A stretch of DNA of 9,310 nt from an uncultured Megamonas sp. (GCA_900554895.1 USIX01000089.1:1-9310), one strand, 5' to 3'. Positions 1 through 6,081 are shown, counted from the first letter of the stretch. Notes: generated by a model from the sequence alone, not told the origin. Numbers and translations are program-made.

Positions 1-653
1 TAGCTGAACTGAATTTAATCAGCGACGATGAATACGTATTGTGCTATAACGGCGCACTTGCCGTTACTGCCAAAAGCGGTACGATTTTATCACAATGCAC
101 TTTGACCGGAGCTGATTGCAAGAGACTGTTTGCACTGGCACAGCAAATCGGTGTTCACTGCCATGCCTTTTCCACAAAACAGGGACTTGTTACAAACGAA
201 ACAAGCGAGTACACTGAATATGAAGCCAGACTGAATGAAATGACCTATACCGTCATCAATCCGCAAACCGATATTGCTGATGATGAAGTCATCATTAAAG
301 TAATGTTCATTGACCCGCCGGAAATTTTAAATGAAGCCGTAAAAAAAGTTCCTGATTGGGTATACGAAGATTTCAACGCTTTCAGCAGCTCGCCGTTTTT
401 CTTTGAAATAACAAATAAAGCTGTCGATAAAGGTGCCGGTCTTTCTCATCTGGCACAAAGCCTTAATATTAAACAGGAAGAAGTCATTGCCTGCGGTGAT
501 GAAAGTAATGACTATTCCATGATAAAATATGCCGGACTAGGCGTAGCTATGGGCAACGCCATTGATAGAGTAAAAGCTGTTGCAAATTACATTACCGATA
601 CAAACGATAATGACGGCGTAGCCAAAGTAATTGAAAAATTTATCTTGAAATAA
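1..653 (+). CDS. Cof-type HAD-superfamily hydrolase, 3' part (start lies outside the window)
   Basis: This is the C-terminal part of a HAD phosphatase of the Cof/YidA group. Such enzymes are cytoplasmic and dephosphorylate sugar phosphates, flavin or nucleotide phosphates; the substrate cannot be read from the sequence. The frame is open from base 3 to a TAA at 651-653, giving 216 visible residues. Family members are about 270, so roughly 50 N-terminal residues, including the nucleophile motif DxDGT, lie off the left edge. Visible landmarks are YNGA near the start, the motif III lysine context NKAVDKGAGL, and motif IV CGDESNDYSM followed by GLGVAMGNA, all typical of Cof-type enzymes. The middle is the C2 cap. 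A TTG at 39 is in frame but lies inside conserved sequence, so it is not the start. The gene ends at a hairpin terminator. Family assignment is firm, substrate unknown. Confidence 0.92.
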   Translation, partial: AELNLISDDEYVLCYNGALAVTAKSGTILSQCTLTGADCKRLFALAQQIGVHCHAFSTKQGLVTNETSEYTEYEARLNEMTYTVINPQTDIADDEVIIKVMFIDPPEILNEAVKKVPDWVYEDFNAFSSSPFFFEITNKAVDKGAGLSHLAQSLNIKQEEVIACGDESNDYSMIKYAGLGVAMGNAIDRVKAVANYITDTNDNDGVAKVIEKFILK

Positions 654-656
654 AAT

Positions 657-683
657 AAAACCGCAACTTTTGTTGCGGTTTTT
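657..683 (+). terminator. Bidirectional intrinsic terminator between the HAD gene and the secreted-protein gene
   Basis: A perfect 7-bp stem CCGCAAC (661-667) / GTTGCGG (672-678) has a TTTT loop. It is flanked by AAAA on the left (657-660) and TTTTT on the right (679-683). Read rightward it ends the HAD transcript, 7 bases after the stop codon. Read leftward the same stem is followed by TTTTATTTTATTT, so it can also end the convergent secreted-protein gene whose stop is at 690-692. Confidence 0.88.
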
Positions 684-689
684 AAATAC

Positions 690-1163
690 TTAGGAACGTG
701 CCCCCAGCTGTGCATCGTGCTCCATAGCATAACTTACGACAGCTATGAAACGGTCGCCGCCGATTGTTTCCGGCTTGACTGAAATCCACGCCATATAAGT
801 CGGTTTATTCGTCCAGCGGTATTTGCCCTCTCTTGTATAGAACTTTTCATCACCGAACAGAATGGACTGAAGTTCCACATTTATCTTGCATTCCGTAATC
901 GTATAAAATTTATATTCACTTGACAGTGTCACCATATTTGTTTTCTTTTCCTCATAGATGATGATATTCTTATTAACGGTGCCGTCTTTGTTTCTATCGT
1001 ACCTAATAGTGTTCGTATTAAAAGAATACTCTATATCCTCGGCAGGACCGATATCGATTATCTGCCAGCCGGCCTGGCTTTCATCCTTGCCCTCTTCGGC
1101 AAAAACCGTGCCTACAGCCATTATCCATAACACTGCCATTAAATAAATTACTCTTTTTAACAT
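690..1163 (-). CDS. Small secreted protein of unknown function, weakly adhesin-E-like
   Basis: A 157-residue protein with a clear signal peptide: MLKR positive start, a hydrophobic stretch at residues 5-20, and a VFA cleavage site after residue 22. The mature part of about 135 residues is rich in charged and aromatic residues and has a single cysteine (C92, TITECKINVE). It lacks transmembrane segments. The pattern of a Trp near the mature N-terminus (GWQIIDIG), a Tyr/Asn-rich strand, and a later ECKINV followed by a tyrosine-containing strand recalls the surface-adhesin protein E-like fold. That fold is common in small secreted proteins of Negativicutes. The resemblance is from memory and weak, so no function is assigned. 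The ATG is preceded by GGAAAGGG (1174-1181) at 10 bases. It is transcribed divergently from the atpZ-like gene across a very short gap. Confidence 0.8.
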   Translation of the reverse strand: MLKRVIYLMAVLWIMAVGTVFAEEGKDESQAGWQIIDIGPAEDIEYSFNTNTIRYDRNKDGTVNKNIIIYEEKKTNMVTLSSEYKFYTITECKINVELQSILFGDEKFYTREGKYRWTNKPTYMAWISVKPETIGGDRFIAVVSYAMEHDAQLGARS

Positions 1164-1194
1164 ATTATCACTACCCTTTCCATTATTTTACAAT

Positions 1195-1201
1195 GAGGTG
1201 A
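1195..1201 (+). promoter_or_regulatory. Ribosome binding site that fixes the atpZ-like start at a TTG
   Basis: GAGGTGA matches the anti-Shine-Dalgarno complement AGGAGGTGA and lies 5 bases before a TTG at 1207. A GTG at 1198 is in frame but sits inside this site, so it cannot use it. TTG at 1207 is therefore the better start. Confidence 0.72.
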
Positions 1202-1206
1202 TTTTT

Positions 1207-1425
1207 TTGACTGCCAAAAAACCAAAATCAACATGGGAAACTTTTGCTTTTGTCAGCGGTATCGGTTTTCATTTTGTCATAACCATCGGTCTTTGCATAT
1301 TCTTAGGACGCAAAGCCGATGAATATTTCGCCACCTCGCCCGTATGTACTCTAATCGGTATTATCCTGGGCATGATTACGGCAATATACACCGCTTACAA
1401 AAAAGTAAAAGATGTAAACAACTGA
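1207..1425 (+). CDS. AtpZ/AtpI-family membrane protein (F0F1-ATP synthase-associated small subunit type)
   Basis: A 72-residue protein with two membrane segments: roughly residues 13-34 (FAFVSGIGFHFVITIGLCIF) and 43-63 (SPVCTLIGIILGMITAIYTA). They are joined by a short polar loop LGRKADEYFAT and followed by a lysine-rich tail. The LGxxxDexFxTsP...GiilGm..aiy pattern is characteristic of the AtpZ/ATPase_gene1 family. Members usually sit at the head of ATP synthase operons and are thought to help F0 assembly or Mg2+/Ca2+ transport. Here no ATP synthase gene is in view: the neighbour downstream is a pseudouridine synthase 10 bp away, probably co-transcribed. The start is taken as TTG because of the ribosome binding site at 1195-1201. 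The GTG at 1198 would add three residues. Family assignment is good; its actual role here is uncertain. Confidence 0.83.
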   Translation: MTAKKPKSTWETFAFVSGIGFHFVITIGLCIFLGRKADEYFATSPVCTLIGIILGMITAIYTAYKKVKDVNN

Positions 1426-1435
1426 CAGGAGAATT

Positions 1436-2296
1436 ATGCAAAAATATATTGTTAAAGCCAATGTAAAAGAACAAAGCGCCAAAGATTACTTGAAACGCCA
1501 TGAAAATATATCCTCTTCTTTATGGAAAAAAATCAAACAACAGAATGAATTTTTCCTAAACGGACAGAAAACGCCTCCTACGCGTGCCTTCGTCAAGCCG
1601 GGCGATATCATTGAATACAATATTACTGAACAGTCCAAAGTCATACCGACAGATTTACCGTTCACAATCCGCTATGAGGATGAATATCTGTTAATTGCTG
1701 ATAAACCGGCAGGCATGCTCACCCACCCATTGACGTTTGAAGCGGAAAATACGCTGGCTAATGCTGTTATGTATCATTTCCAAAAAACAGGCCAGCAATT
1801 CGGATGCCATCCCCTCTATCGTCTCGACCGCAATACTTCCGGGCTTGTCGTATTCGCCAAATTGCCGCAGCTTCAATACCTTTTCGGCGGCAATCATCAA
1901 AAACTGAAACGATATTATCTTGCCATTGTACACGGCAATATTACACCACCGGACGGTACAGTAGATGCTCCTATCGGTCGCATGGAAAACAGTATCATCA
2001 TGCACCAAGTAACTCCAGACGGCAAAAAAGCCGTTACACATTACCACACGCTTAAAACCTGTCAAAACCGCTCCCTAATAGAGCTCAATCTCGAAACCGG
2101 GCGCACTCATCAAATACGCGTGCATATGTCTCATATCGGCCATCCGCTGCTCGGCGACGACCTCTACGGCGGAAAGCGCGATTTAATAATGCGTCATGCT
2201 CTGCATGCCTATAAACTGCAATTTATACATCCGTTTACACACGAGGAAATAATTATAGAAAACCCGTTACCTGCTGATATGCTGAATTTACTCTAA
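1436..2296 (+). CDS. RluA-family RNA pseudouridine synthase
   Basis: A 286-residue enzyme that isomerises specific uridines in rRNA or tRNA to pseudouridine. The N-terminal ~65 residues look like a degenerate S4 RNA-binding domain (residues 12-62, ending [12 protein letters not shown]). The catalytic domain follows: [17 protein letters not shown] (82-98), catalytic motif [15 protein letters not shown] with the nucleophile D131, then GRTHQIRVH (222-230) and [12 protein letters not shown]. Length and domain order match RluD/YhcT-type enzymes, but the target site cannot be inferred. The usual His before RLD is Tyr128 here. Translation starts at ATG 1436 behind AGGAG (1427-1431), 10 bases after the atpZ-like stop, so the two genes probably share a transcript. 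Its stop codon interlocks with that of ung on the other strand, with no terminator between. Confidence 0.93.
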   Translation: MQKYIVKANVKEQSAKDYLKRHENISSSLWKKIKQQNEFFLNGQKTPPTRAFVKPGDIIEYNITEQSKVIPTDLPFTIRYEDEYLLIADKPAGMLTHPLTFEAENTLANAVMYHFQKTGQQFGCHPLYRLDRNTSGLVVFAKLPQLQYLFGGNHQKLKRYYLAIVHGNITPPDGTVDAPIGRMENSIIMHQVTPDGKKAVTHYHTLKTCQNRSLIELNLETGRTHQIRVHMSHIGHPLLGDDLYGGKRDLIMRHALHAYKLQFIHPFTHEEIIIENPLPADMLNLL

Positions 2297-2967
2297 ATAT
2301 TCGGTATCTGCCAGTCAATCGGTTTTTCGCCGACACTTTCCAGAAAATTATTCACTTTAGAAAACGGTCTGCTGCCGAAAAATCCGTTAAATGCAGATAA
2401 AGGACTTGGATGTGCCGACTCTACGATAAAATGCTTCGGATTCGTAATCATTTTTTTCTTACGACGGGCCGGAGCGCCCCACAAAATAAATGCAATTGGT
2501 TTTTCCCGCTCGTTTAAAAGCTCGATAATCTTATCCGTAAAATGTTCCCAGCCCATGTTGCGATGCGAATTGGCCTGATGCGCCCGTACCGTCAGTACTG
2601 TATTTAAAAGCAGCACTCCCTGCTGTGTCCACGGCTTTAAACAGCCGTTATTCGGCACAAAACAGCCTAAATCTTCATGCAGTTCCTTAAAAATATTGAC
2701 AAGAGATGGCGGCGGCTTTATACCCGGTTTAACCGAAAAACTTAATCCGTGCGCCTGTCCGTCACCATGATACGGGTCCTGTCCCAAGATGACAACTTTC
2801 GTATCATGATAGCTTGTATAATGCAGCGCGTTGAAAATATCGTACATATCCGGAAAAATCTGCTGCGTTTTATATTCATTGATTAAAAACTGTCTAAGCT
2901 GCTGATAATACGGTTCTTTCAATTCCGCATTGAGATATTGTGCCCAGTCATTATGAAAAATTTCCAT
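2293..2967 (-). CDS. ung: Uracil-DNA glycosylase (family 1)
   Basis: Removes uracil from DNA after cytosine deamination or dUTP misincorporation, starting base-excision repair. With the chosen start it has 224 residues, the normal length. The water-activating loop GQDPYH is at residues 62-67 (catalytic Asp64, the same number as in E. coli). The uracil-binding LLLNTVLTV stretch holds the conserved Asn at 122, and the HPSPLS minor-groove loop begins at His186. An in-frame GTG at 2977-2979 would add four residues. It lies within the Shine-Dalgarno AGAGGTG (2977-2983), which sits 9 bases before ATG 2967, so the ATG is preferred. The gene is divergent from the EamA transporter gene and convergent with the pseudouridine synthase, overlapping it by 4 bp at the stops. 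Confidence 0.97.
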   Translation of the reverse strand: MEIFHNDWAQYLNAELKEPYYQQLRQFLINEYKTQQIFPDMYDIFNALHYTSYHDTKVVILGQDPYHGDGQAHGLSFSVKPGIKPPPSLVNIFKELHEDLGCFVPNNGCLKPWTQQGVLLLNTVLTVRAHQANSHRNMGWEHFTDKIIELLNEREKPIAFILWGAPARRKKKMITNPKHFIVESAHPSPLSAFNGFFGSRPFSKVNNFLESVGEKPIDWQIPNI

Positions 2968-2976
2968 ATCCGTTAA

Positions 2977-2983
2977 CACCTCT
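2977..2983 (-). promoter_or_regulatory. ung ribosome binding site
   Basis: AGAGGTG read on the minus strand, 9 bases before ATG 2967-2965. It overlaps the upstream in-frame GTG and therefore decides against that start. Confidence 0.7.
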
Positions 2984-3003
2984 TCTTATATATTGATTAT
3001 TTA

Positions 3004-3050
3004 TTGTGCTGAACTTACAATTTATACGTTAAAGATTTTTACCAGCACAA
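3004..3050. repeat. 8-bp inverted repeat bracketing the ung promoter
   Basis: TTGTGCTG (3004-3011) and CAGCACAA (3043-3050) are exact reverse complements separated by 31 bp, with no pairing beyond the arms. In the 148-bp gap between divergent ung and the EamA transporter, one arm covers the candidate ung -35 and the other lies just past its likely start site. It could be a paired operator; chance is not excluded. Confidence 0.35.
3021..3050 (-). promoter_or_regulatory. Candidate ung promoter
   Basis: On the minus strand TTGTGC (3050-3045) is followed after 18 bases by TATAAA (3026-3021). Transcription would begin near 3014, leaving a leader of about 47 bases. The -10 is good and the -35 poor. 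The -35 overlaps one arm of the inverted repeat at 3043-3050. Confidence 0.35.
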
Positions 3051-3067
3051 CAGACTAATTCTATTAT
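3038..3067 (+). promoter_or_regulatory. Weak candidate promoter for the EamA transporter
   Basis: TTTACC (3038-3043), an 18-base spacer, then TATTAT (3062-3067). Both hexamers deviate from consensus. It is the best rightward candidate in the gap upstream of the transporter gene. Confidence 0.28.
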
Positions 3068-3092
3068 AACAAAAATTAACTATCAGAAAAAC

Positions 3093-3099
3093 AAAGGAG
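3093..3099 (+). promoter_or_regulatory. Ribosome binding site of the EamA gene, unusually far from its start
   Basis: AAAGGAG is a strong site but ends 16 bases before ATG 3116, against the usual 5-10. No alternative in-frame start is closer: the frame upstream of 3116 meets a TAA at 3104. Confidence 0.5.
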
Positions 3100-3115
3100 A
3101 TAATAAACAGCTCAA

Positions 3116-3994
3116 ATGAACAATCATTTAAAAGGCGTTCTAATGGTATTGTCCTCTACCGCCATGTGGGGACTTGTCGGTATTCTTGTACAATATTTAA
3201 TCAGCCAGAAGCACTTTACGCCGGAGTGGCTCGTAAATACGCGCCTTCTTGCCAGCGGTCTAATTCTGCTTATTATAACTCGTTTATTTTATGAAAAAAA
3301 TATCTTCAAAGTTTTGAAGGAAAACACGGTTGGACTTATCCTGCTCGGTGTGTTCGGTCTTTTAGGCTCTCAGTACGGCTTTTATGTATCCATAAACTAC
3401 AGCAATGCGCCGACTGCCACAATTTTGGTTTTTCTTCTGCCGGTATTCATCATGCTCTATACATTAATCGTCAAGCATAAACGCCCGTCAGGACTTGAAT
3501 TCATCTCTATCGTACTTGCTATCACAGGTACAGTTCTCATCGTTACAAAAGGTGATTTCTCCTCCATCGTCCTCTCGCCGATAGCCTTGCTTGCAGGTAT
3601 CGGTTCCGCCTTATGCTGCGTATTTTATACTCTCCAGCCGCGTAAAATTCTTTCCAGATATTCACCAACAAATGTTATGGGCTGGAGCATGCTGTTCGGC
3701 GGATTGTTCATTTCCTGCTTCAACAATCCTTTTTCCGTTCCCGGTGAAATAACACTTTATACACTTGGTGCAATATCTGGCATGATATTGTTCGGTACTG
3801 TTATTGCTTTTTGTTTTTATCTAAAAAGTCTTGATTACCTGCCGCCGACACAGGCAAGCATTTTAACTGTCGGGGAACCGCTCTGTTCTATTATTCTGTC
3901 AGCCATATTTCTGCACGTATCCTTTTCTCTGATTGAATTAATCGGTGCCGCTTTTATTTTGAGTACCGTTTTTCTTTTGGCCAAAGCAAAATAA
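3116..3994 (+). CDS. EamA/DMT-superfamily transporter
   Basis: A 292-residue integral membrane protein with about ten hydrophobic helices in two five-helix EamA repeats. The first repeat starts with GVLMVLSSTAMWGLVGILVQ and includes the YVSINYSNAPTATILVFLLPVF helix. The second starts near LLAGIGSALCCVFYTLQP and ends with the conserved ASILTVGEPLCSIILSAIFL helix, including Glu254. Such proteins export or take up small metabolites, often amino acids; the substrate is not predictable here. The protein has a short N-terminal and a very short C-terminal tail (LAKAK). It is monocistronic: divergent from ung, followed by a terminator, with the next gene on the opposite strand. The start is the only in-frame candidate downstream of the AAAGGAG site, although the spacing is long. 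Confidence 0.92.
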   Translation: MNNHLKGVLMVLSSTAMWGLVGILVQYLISQKHFTPEWLVNTRLLASGLILLIITRLFYEKNIFKVLKENTVGLILLGVFGLLGSQYGFYVSINYSNAPTATILVFLLPVFIMLYTLIVKHKRPSGLEFISIVLAITGTVLIVTKGDFSSIVLSPIALLAGIGSALCCVFYTLQPRKILSRYSPTNVMGWSMLFGGLFISCFNNPFSVPGEITLYTLGAISGMILFGTVIAFCFYLKSLDYLPPTQASILTVGEPLCSIILSAIFLHVSFSLIELIGAAFILSTVFLLAKAK

Positions 3995-4001
3995 CAAAAG
4001 T

Positions 4002-4034
4002 TTTGGTGCATTTACTGCATCAAACCTTTTTCTT
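4002..4034 (+). terminator. Terminator after the EamA gene, possibly bidirectional
   Basis: TTTGGTGCA (4002-4010) pairs with TGCATCAAA (4016-4024) over 9 bp including one G-U pair, with loop TTTAC. CC and TTTTTCTT follow. It lies 8 bases after the transporter stop. Read leftward the hairpin is followed by ACTTTTGTTATTTT, so it may also stop transcripts of the convergent DUF454 gene, about 93 bp past that gene's stop. Confidence 0.68.
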
Positions 4035-4116
4035 ATTGCTTAAACATTTGAACTAAAAAATTTAATCATAACGGATTTTCCAGCGCAGTGCCAAAAAACT
4101 GACAATAAATAAAAAT

Positions 4117-4485
4117 TTATTTTATCGTTTTTATGCCGAAGATGAAATACAGTACATGAACAATCCATGCTGCACCTATTACAAGATAACCGGCAGACAT
4201 TTCTTTTGGCAACAGCCAAAGCGCAACACACATCAGTAACGTTACCGTAATCATGACATTTAATTTTGCTTTTCGTGTCATTTCTCTTTTCTGTGCAAAA
4301 TCAGCCATATGCTTTTTATATAAATCAGTATGCACAAACCACCGGTGCATTTTTTTTGAGCCTTTGGCAAAGCAGAATAACGTCAGCATATAAAACGGAA
4401 CGGTAGGCAAAAGCGGCAGAAAAATACCGGCCGTTCCCAGTAAAAAACTTATAAAGCCCAGCCCCAACCACAGATAACGCAGCAA
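4117..4485 (-). CDS. YbaN-like DUF454 inner-membrane protein
   Basis: A 122-residue protein with three to four hydrophobic segments. The family signature sits near the start: GTAGIFLPLLPTVPFYML (residues 17-34), then FCFAKGSKKMHRWFVH. A basic cytoplasmic stretch (KREMTRKAKLN) leads to a C-terminal hairpin of two helices. This G..G..LP.LPT.PF pattern defines DUF454/YbaN. The family has no established biochemical function. The start is TTG at 4485, placed 6 bases after GGGGG (4492-4496); no ATG is available before the conserved region. It lies 51 bp downstream of the MATE gene on the same strand. It appears to have its own extended -10 promoter, so it may be transcribed both with MATE and alone. 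Confidence 0.87.
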   Translation of the reverse strand: MLRYLWLGLGFISFLLGTAGIFLPLLPTVPFYMLTLFCFAKGSKKMHRWFVHTDLYKKHMADFAQKREMTRKAKLNVMITVTLLMCVALWLLPKEMSAGYLVIGAAWIVHVLYFIFGIKTIK

Positions 4486-4491
4486 ATTATA

Positions 4492-4496
4492 CCCCC
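4492..4496 (-). promoter_or_regulatory. Ribosome binding site for the TTG-started DUF454 gene
   Basis: GGGGG on the minus strand, 6 bases before TTG 4485-4483. It supports the non-ATG start. Confidence 0.6.
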
Positions 4497-4510
4497 AAAT
4501 GATATCATTT
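4497..4510. repeat. Perfect 14-bp palindrome in the DUF454 leader
   Basis: AAATGATATCATTT is identical on both strands and abuts the ribosome binding site at 4492-4496. It lies about 11 to 24 bases downstream of the start expected from the -10 at 4528-4533. It is a plausible repressor site. In AT-rich DNA one such palindrome per 9 kb is not surprising by chance. Confidence 0.4.
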
Positions 4511-4527
4511 TCTCAAAATTCACCATT

Positions 4528-4536
4528 ATTATATCA
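4528..4536 (-). promoter_or_regulatory. Extended -10 promoter for the DUF454 gene
   Basis: Minus strand reads TGATATAAT: a perfect TATAAT (4533-4528) with the TG one base upstream (4536-4535). This is the extended -10 form that can work without a good -35, and none is visible. It overlaps the end of the MATE gene (stop 4537-4539) and would start transcription near 4521. Confidence 0.5.
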
Positions 4537-5916
4537 TCATCTTGCTAATTTGCGTATCCATTTATAGCTTCTGAAATGAATAAACGCCGGCAAACATTTA
4601 AAAATCTGGTCGGATTGAATTATAAGCACGACAAGTTCCACAGGCCAGTGCCATACAAAAGCCGCCAAAAATGACAGTGGCATTACAATCACCCACATGC
4701 TGATTATATTCAATTTGACGACAAAATTCGTATCGCCTCCGCCCTGAATTATTCCCACCAAAACAGGCATCTGATACGACATGCCCACCATGACAAAACT
4801 CATTACAATGATTAAATTAAGTGACAGTGCCATTGCCGTATCCGTCAGCTGATACATGGACAAAAGCGGATAACGCAGTAAATACAGTATAATTGCCAAA
4901 ATAACCCCCACAATCACATAAATAACGGACATTGTCCTTGCATCGGAACGAACACGCGCCATATCGCCGCGCCCTATAGCAATGCCGATAAGTACGCTAG
5001 AAGCGGACGACAGAGCTATTACAATTACTTTTAAATACTGGAAGAATGTCGACGAAATAGAATTAGCCGCAATGGCATCGTCTGACAAATGTCCAAGTAT
5101 GGCTGTCTGTATTGGAATGGATACTGCCCACAAGGTCTGATTGATAATAATAGGAATAAGCACCTTGTAAAAATCTTTTTTCAACACTGTATTGCTCTTA
5201 AAAATATTACCATATGTAAAAATCCTTATTTTTGTATCCATTTTTAACAGATAAAATACAATAATGACAAGTTCCAGAATTCTGGCTACTAATGTACCGA
5301 CTGCCGCTCCCGTTATGCCCATCTGCGGGAAGCCGAAGTTACCGAATATGAGAGTATAGTTTATTCCGGCATTGACGATAAGCGATACTATGGATATATA
5401 AAATGAAATTTTTACCGTTTCCACGCTGCGCAATGTCGACATCAAAATACTGCTGAAAATAAACAGGACAAAAGTCCACTGCATTAAATAAAGGTAATCG
5501 CAGCCTTCCTGTATTATCGGTGCCGAATTCGTAAATAATCTTAAAAATTCTACCGGAAAAAAACTGCATGACAATACGATGAACGCACTGAAAATACAAC
5601 CTATTTTTAAGGCAATTCCCGTTATCTCGCAAATCGGACCCGTTTTTTTCTTTCCCCAATACTGTGAACCCAGCATTACCATGGCATTGCCGATACCGAA
5701 CGTTATCTGCTGTACGACGAAAAAAATCTGATTGACAATTGCCGCACCGGAAAGAGCTTCCTGACTGTAACTGCCGAGCATAATATTATCCGTCATATTA
5801 ATACTGAAAGCAACCAGATTTTGCAATGCCACCACCAATGTCATTCCCCAAAAAGTCCGATAAAAAACTTTATCTTTAGTAAAAAAAGACTCTTTTTCCA
5901 TGTTAACTGCATTCAT
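4537..5916 (-). CDS. MATE-family efflux transporter
   Basis: A 459-residue, twelve-helix membrane protein of the multidrug and toxic compound extrusion family, expected to export cationic drugs or metabolites by H+ or Na+ antiport. The N-terminal half has the family hallmarks: FSINMTDNIMLGSYSQEALSG in helix 1-2 and the GIGNAMVMLGSQYWGKK stretch in helix 2-3. The second repeat shows the matching pattern at SIPIQTAILGHLSDDAIAANS, then SSASSVLIGIAIGRGD. GIIQGGGDTNFVVKLN lies near the C-terminus. Length is typical. ATG 5916 is chosen because AAGGATGTGA (5924-5933) precedes it; an upstream in-frame TTG at 5937 would place the start before that site. It has its own promoter behind the rsmG terminator. 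Substrate unknown. Confidence 0.93.
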   Translation of the reverse strand: MNAVNMEKESFFTKDKVFYRTFWGMTLVVALQNLVAFSINMTDNIMLGSYSQEALSGAAIVNQIFFVVQQITFGIGNAMVMLGSQYWGKKKTGPICEITGIALKIGCIFSAFIVLSCSFFPVEFLRLFTNSAPIIQEGCDYLYLMQWTFVLFIFSSILMSTLRSVETVKISFYISIVSLIVNAGINYTLIFGNFGFPQMGITGAAVGTLVARILELVIIVFYLLKMDTKIRIFTYGNIFKSNTVLKKDFYKVLIPIIINQTLWAVSIPIQTAILGHLSDDAIAANSISSTFFQYLKVIVIALSSASSVLIGIAIGRGDMARVRSDARTMSVIYVIVGVILAIILYLLRYPLLSMYQLTDTAMALSLNLIIVMSFVMVGMSYQMPVLVGIIQGGGDTNFVVKLNIISMWVIVMPLSFLAAFVWHWPVELVVLIIQSDQIFKCLPAFIHFRSYKWIRKLAR

Positions 5917-5923
5917 TATGATT

Positions 5924-5933
5924 TCACATCCTT
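5924..5933 (-). promoter_or_regulatory. Ribosome binding site of the MATE gene
   Basis: AAGGATGTGA on the minus strand resembles AAGGAGGTGA with one mismatch and ends 7 bases before ATG 5916. It decides against the TTG at 5937-5935, which lies upstream of it. Confidence 0.6.
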
Positions 5934-5954
5934 GCAAATAAATTTCTTATTTGC

Positions 5955-5983
5955 ATTTTAAAACATTATGATTATATTTTCAA
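5955..5983 (-). promoter_or_regulatory. Sigma-A-type promoter of the MATE gene
   Basis: Minus strand TTGAAA (5983-5978), a 17-base spacer (5977-5961), then TAAAAT (5960-5955). Each hexamer matches consensus at five of six positions and the spacing is optimal. Transcription would start near 5948, giving a leader of about 32 bases. It is the best promoter in the window. Confidence 0.65.
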
Positions 5984-6003
5984 TATATTTTGATTATATT
6001 ATG
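5966..6003. repeat. Direct repeat upstream of the MATE gene
   Basis: ATTATGATTATATTTT (5966-5981 region) and ATTTTGATTATATTAT (5988-6003 region) agree at 14 of 16 positions and share the exact 10-mer TGATTATATT at 5969-5978 and 5991-6000. The period is 22 bp, about two helical turns. The first copy lies in the promoter spacer and touches the -35; the second lies just upstream of it. A related, inverted copy (ATGATTAAAT on the minus strand) occurs at about 6020-6029. Possible regulator binding sites, though AT-rich DNA makes such repeats easier to get by chance. Confidence 0.4.
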
Positions 6004-6032
6004 CAGTATTTTAATATATATTTAATCATAAA

Positions 6033-6077
6033 ACAACAAAAAGCTATGATAAAATTACTCATTCCATCATAGCTTTT
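6033..6077 (-). terminator. Terminator of the mnmE-mnmG-rsmG operon
   Basis: A perfect 12-bp stem AAAAGCTATGAT (6039-6050) / ATCATAGCTTTT (6066-6077) with a 15-base loop. On the minus strand it is followed by TGTTGTTTT. It begins 4 bases past the rsmG stop (6082-6084). The opposite direction also shows a T-rich tail (ATTTTTATTTTAT), but no gene reads into it from that side. Confidence 0.82.
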
Positions 6078-6081
6078 ATTT

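Noticed and set aside
39..653. HAD hydrolase read as a short complete gene beginning at TTG 39
   Set aside because: The frame is open to the window edge and conserved residues (YNGA region) follow at once. It is a truncated view of a longer gene, not a short protein or a pseudogene.
1691..2065. Leftward 124-codon open frame inside the pseudouridine synthase gene
   Set aside because: No family resemblance, no ribosome binding site, and it is wholly antisense to a well-conserved gene.
4040..4231. Leftward 63-codon open frame overlapping the DUF454 gene end
   Set aside because: Cysteine-rich, low-quality composition in a shifted frame of a recognised gene, and no ribosome binding site; a shadow frame.
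5339..5659. Leftward 106-codon open frame inside the MATE gene
   Set aside because: Different frame of a clear transporter gene on the same strand, with no protein-like pattern of its own.
5938..6032. Possible small RNA or riboswitch in the AT-rich gap upstream of the MATE gene
   Set aside because: The gap holds a promoter and repeats, but the leader after the start site is only about 32 bases and no known riboswitch core is visible.
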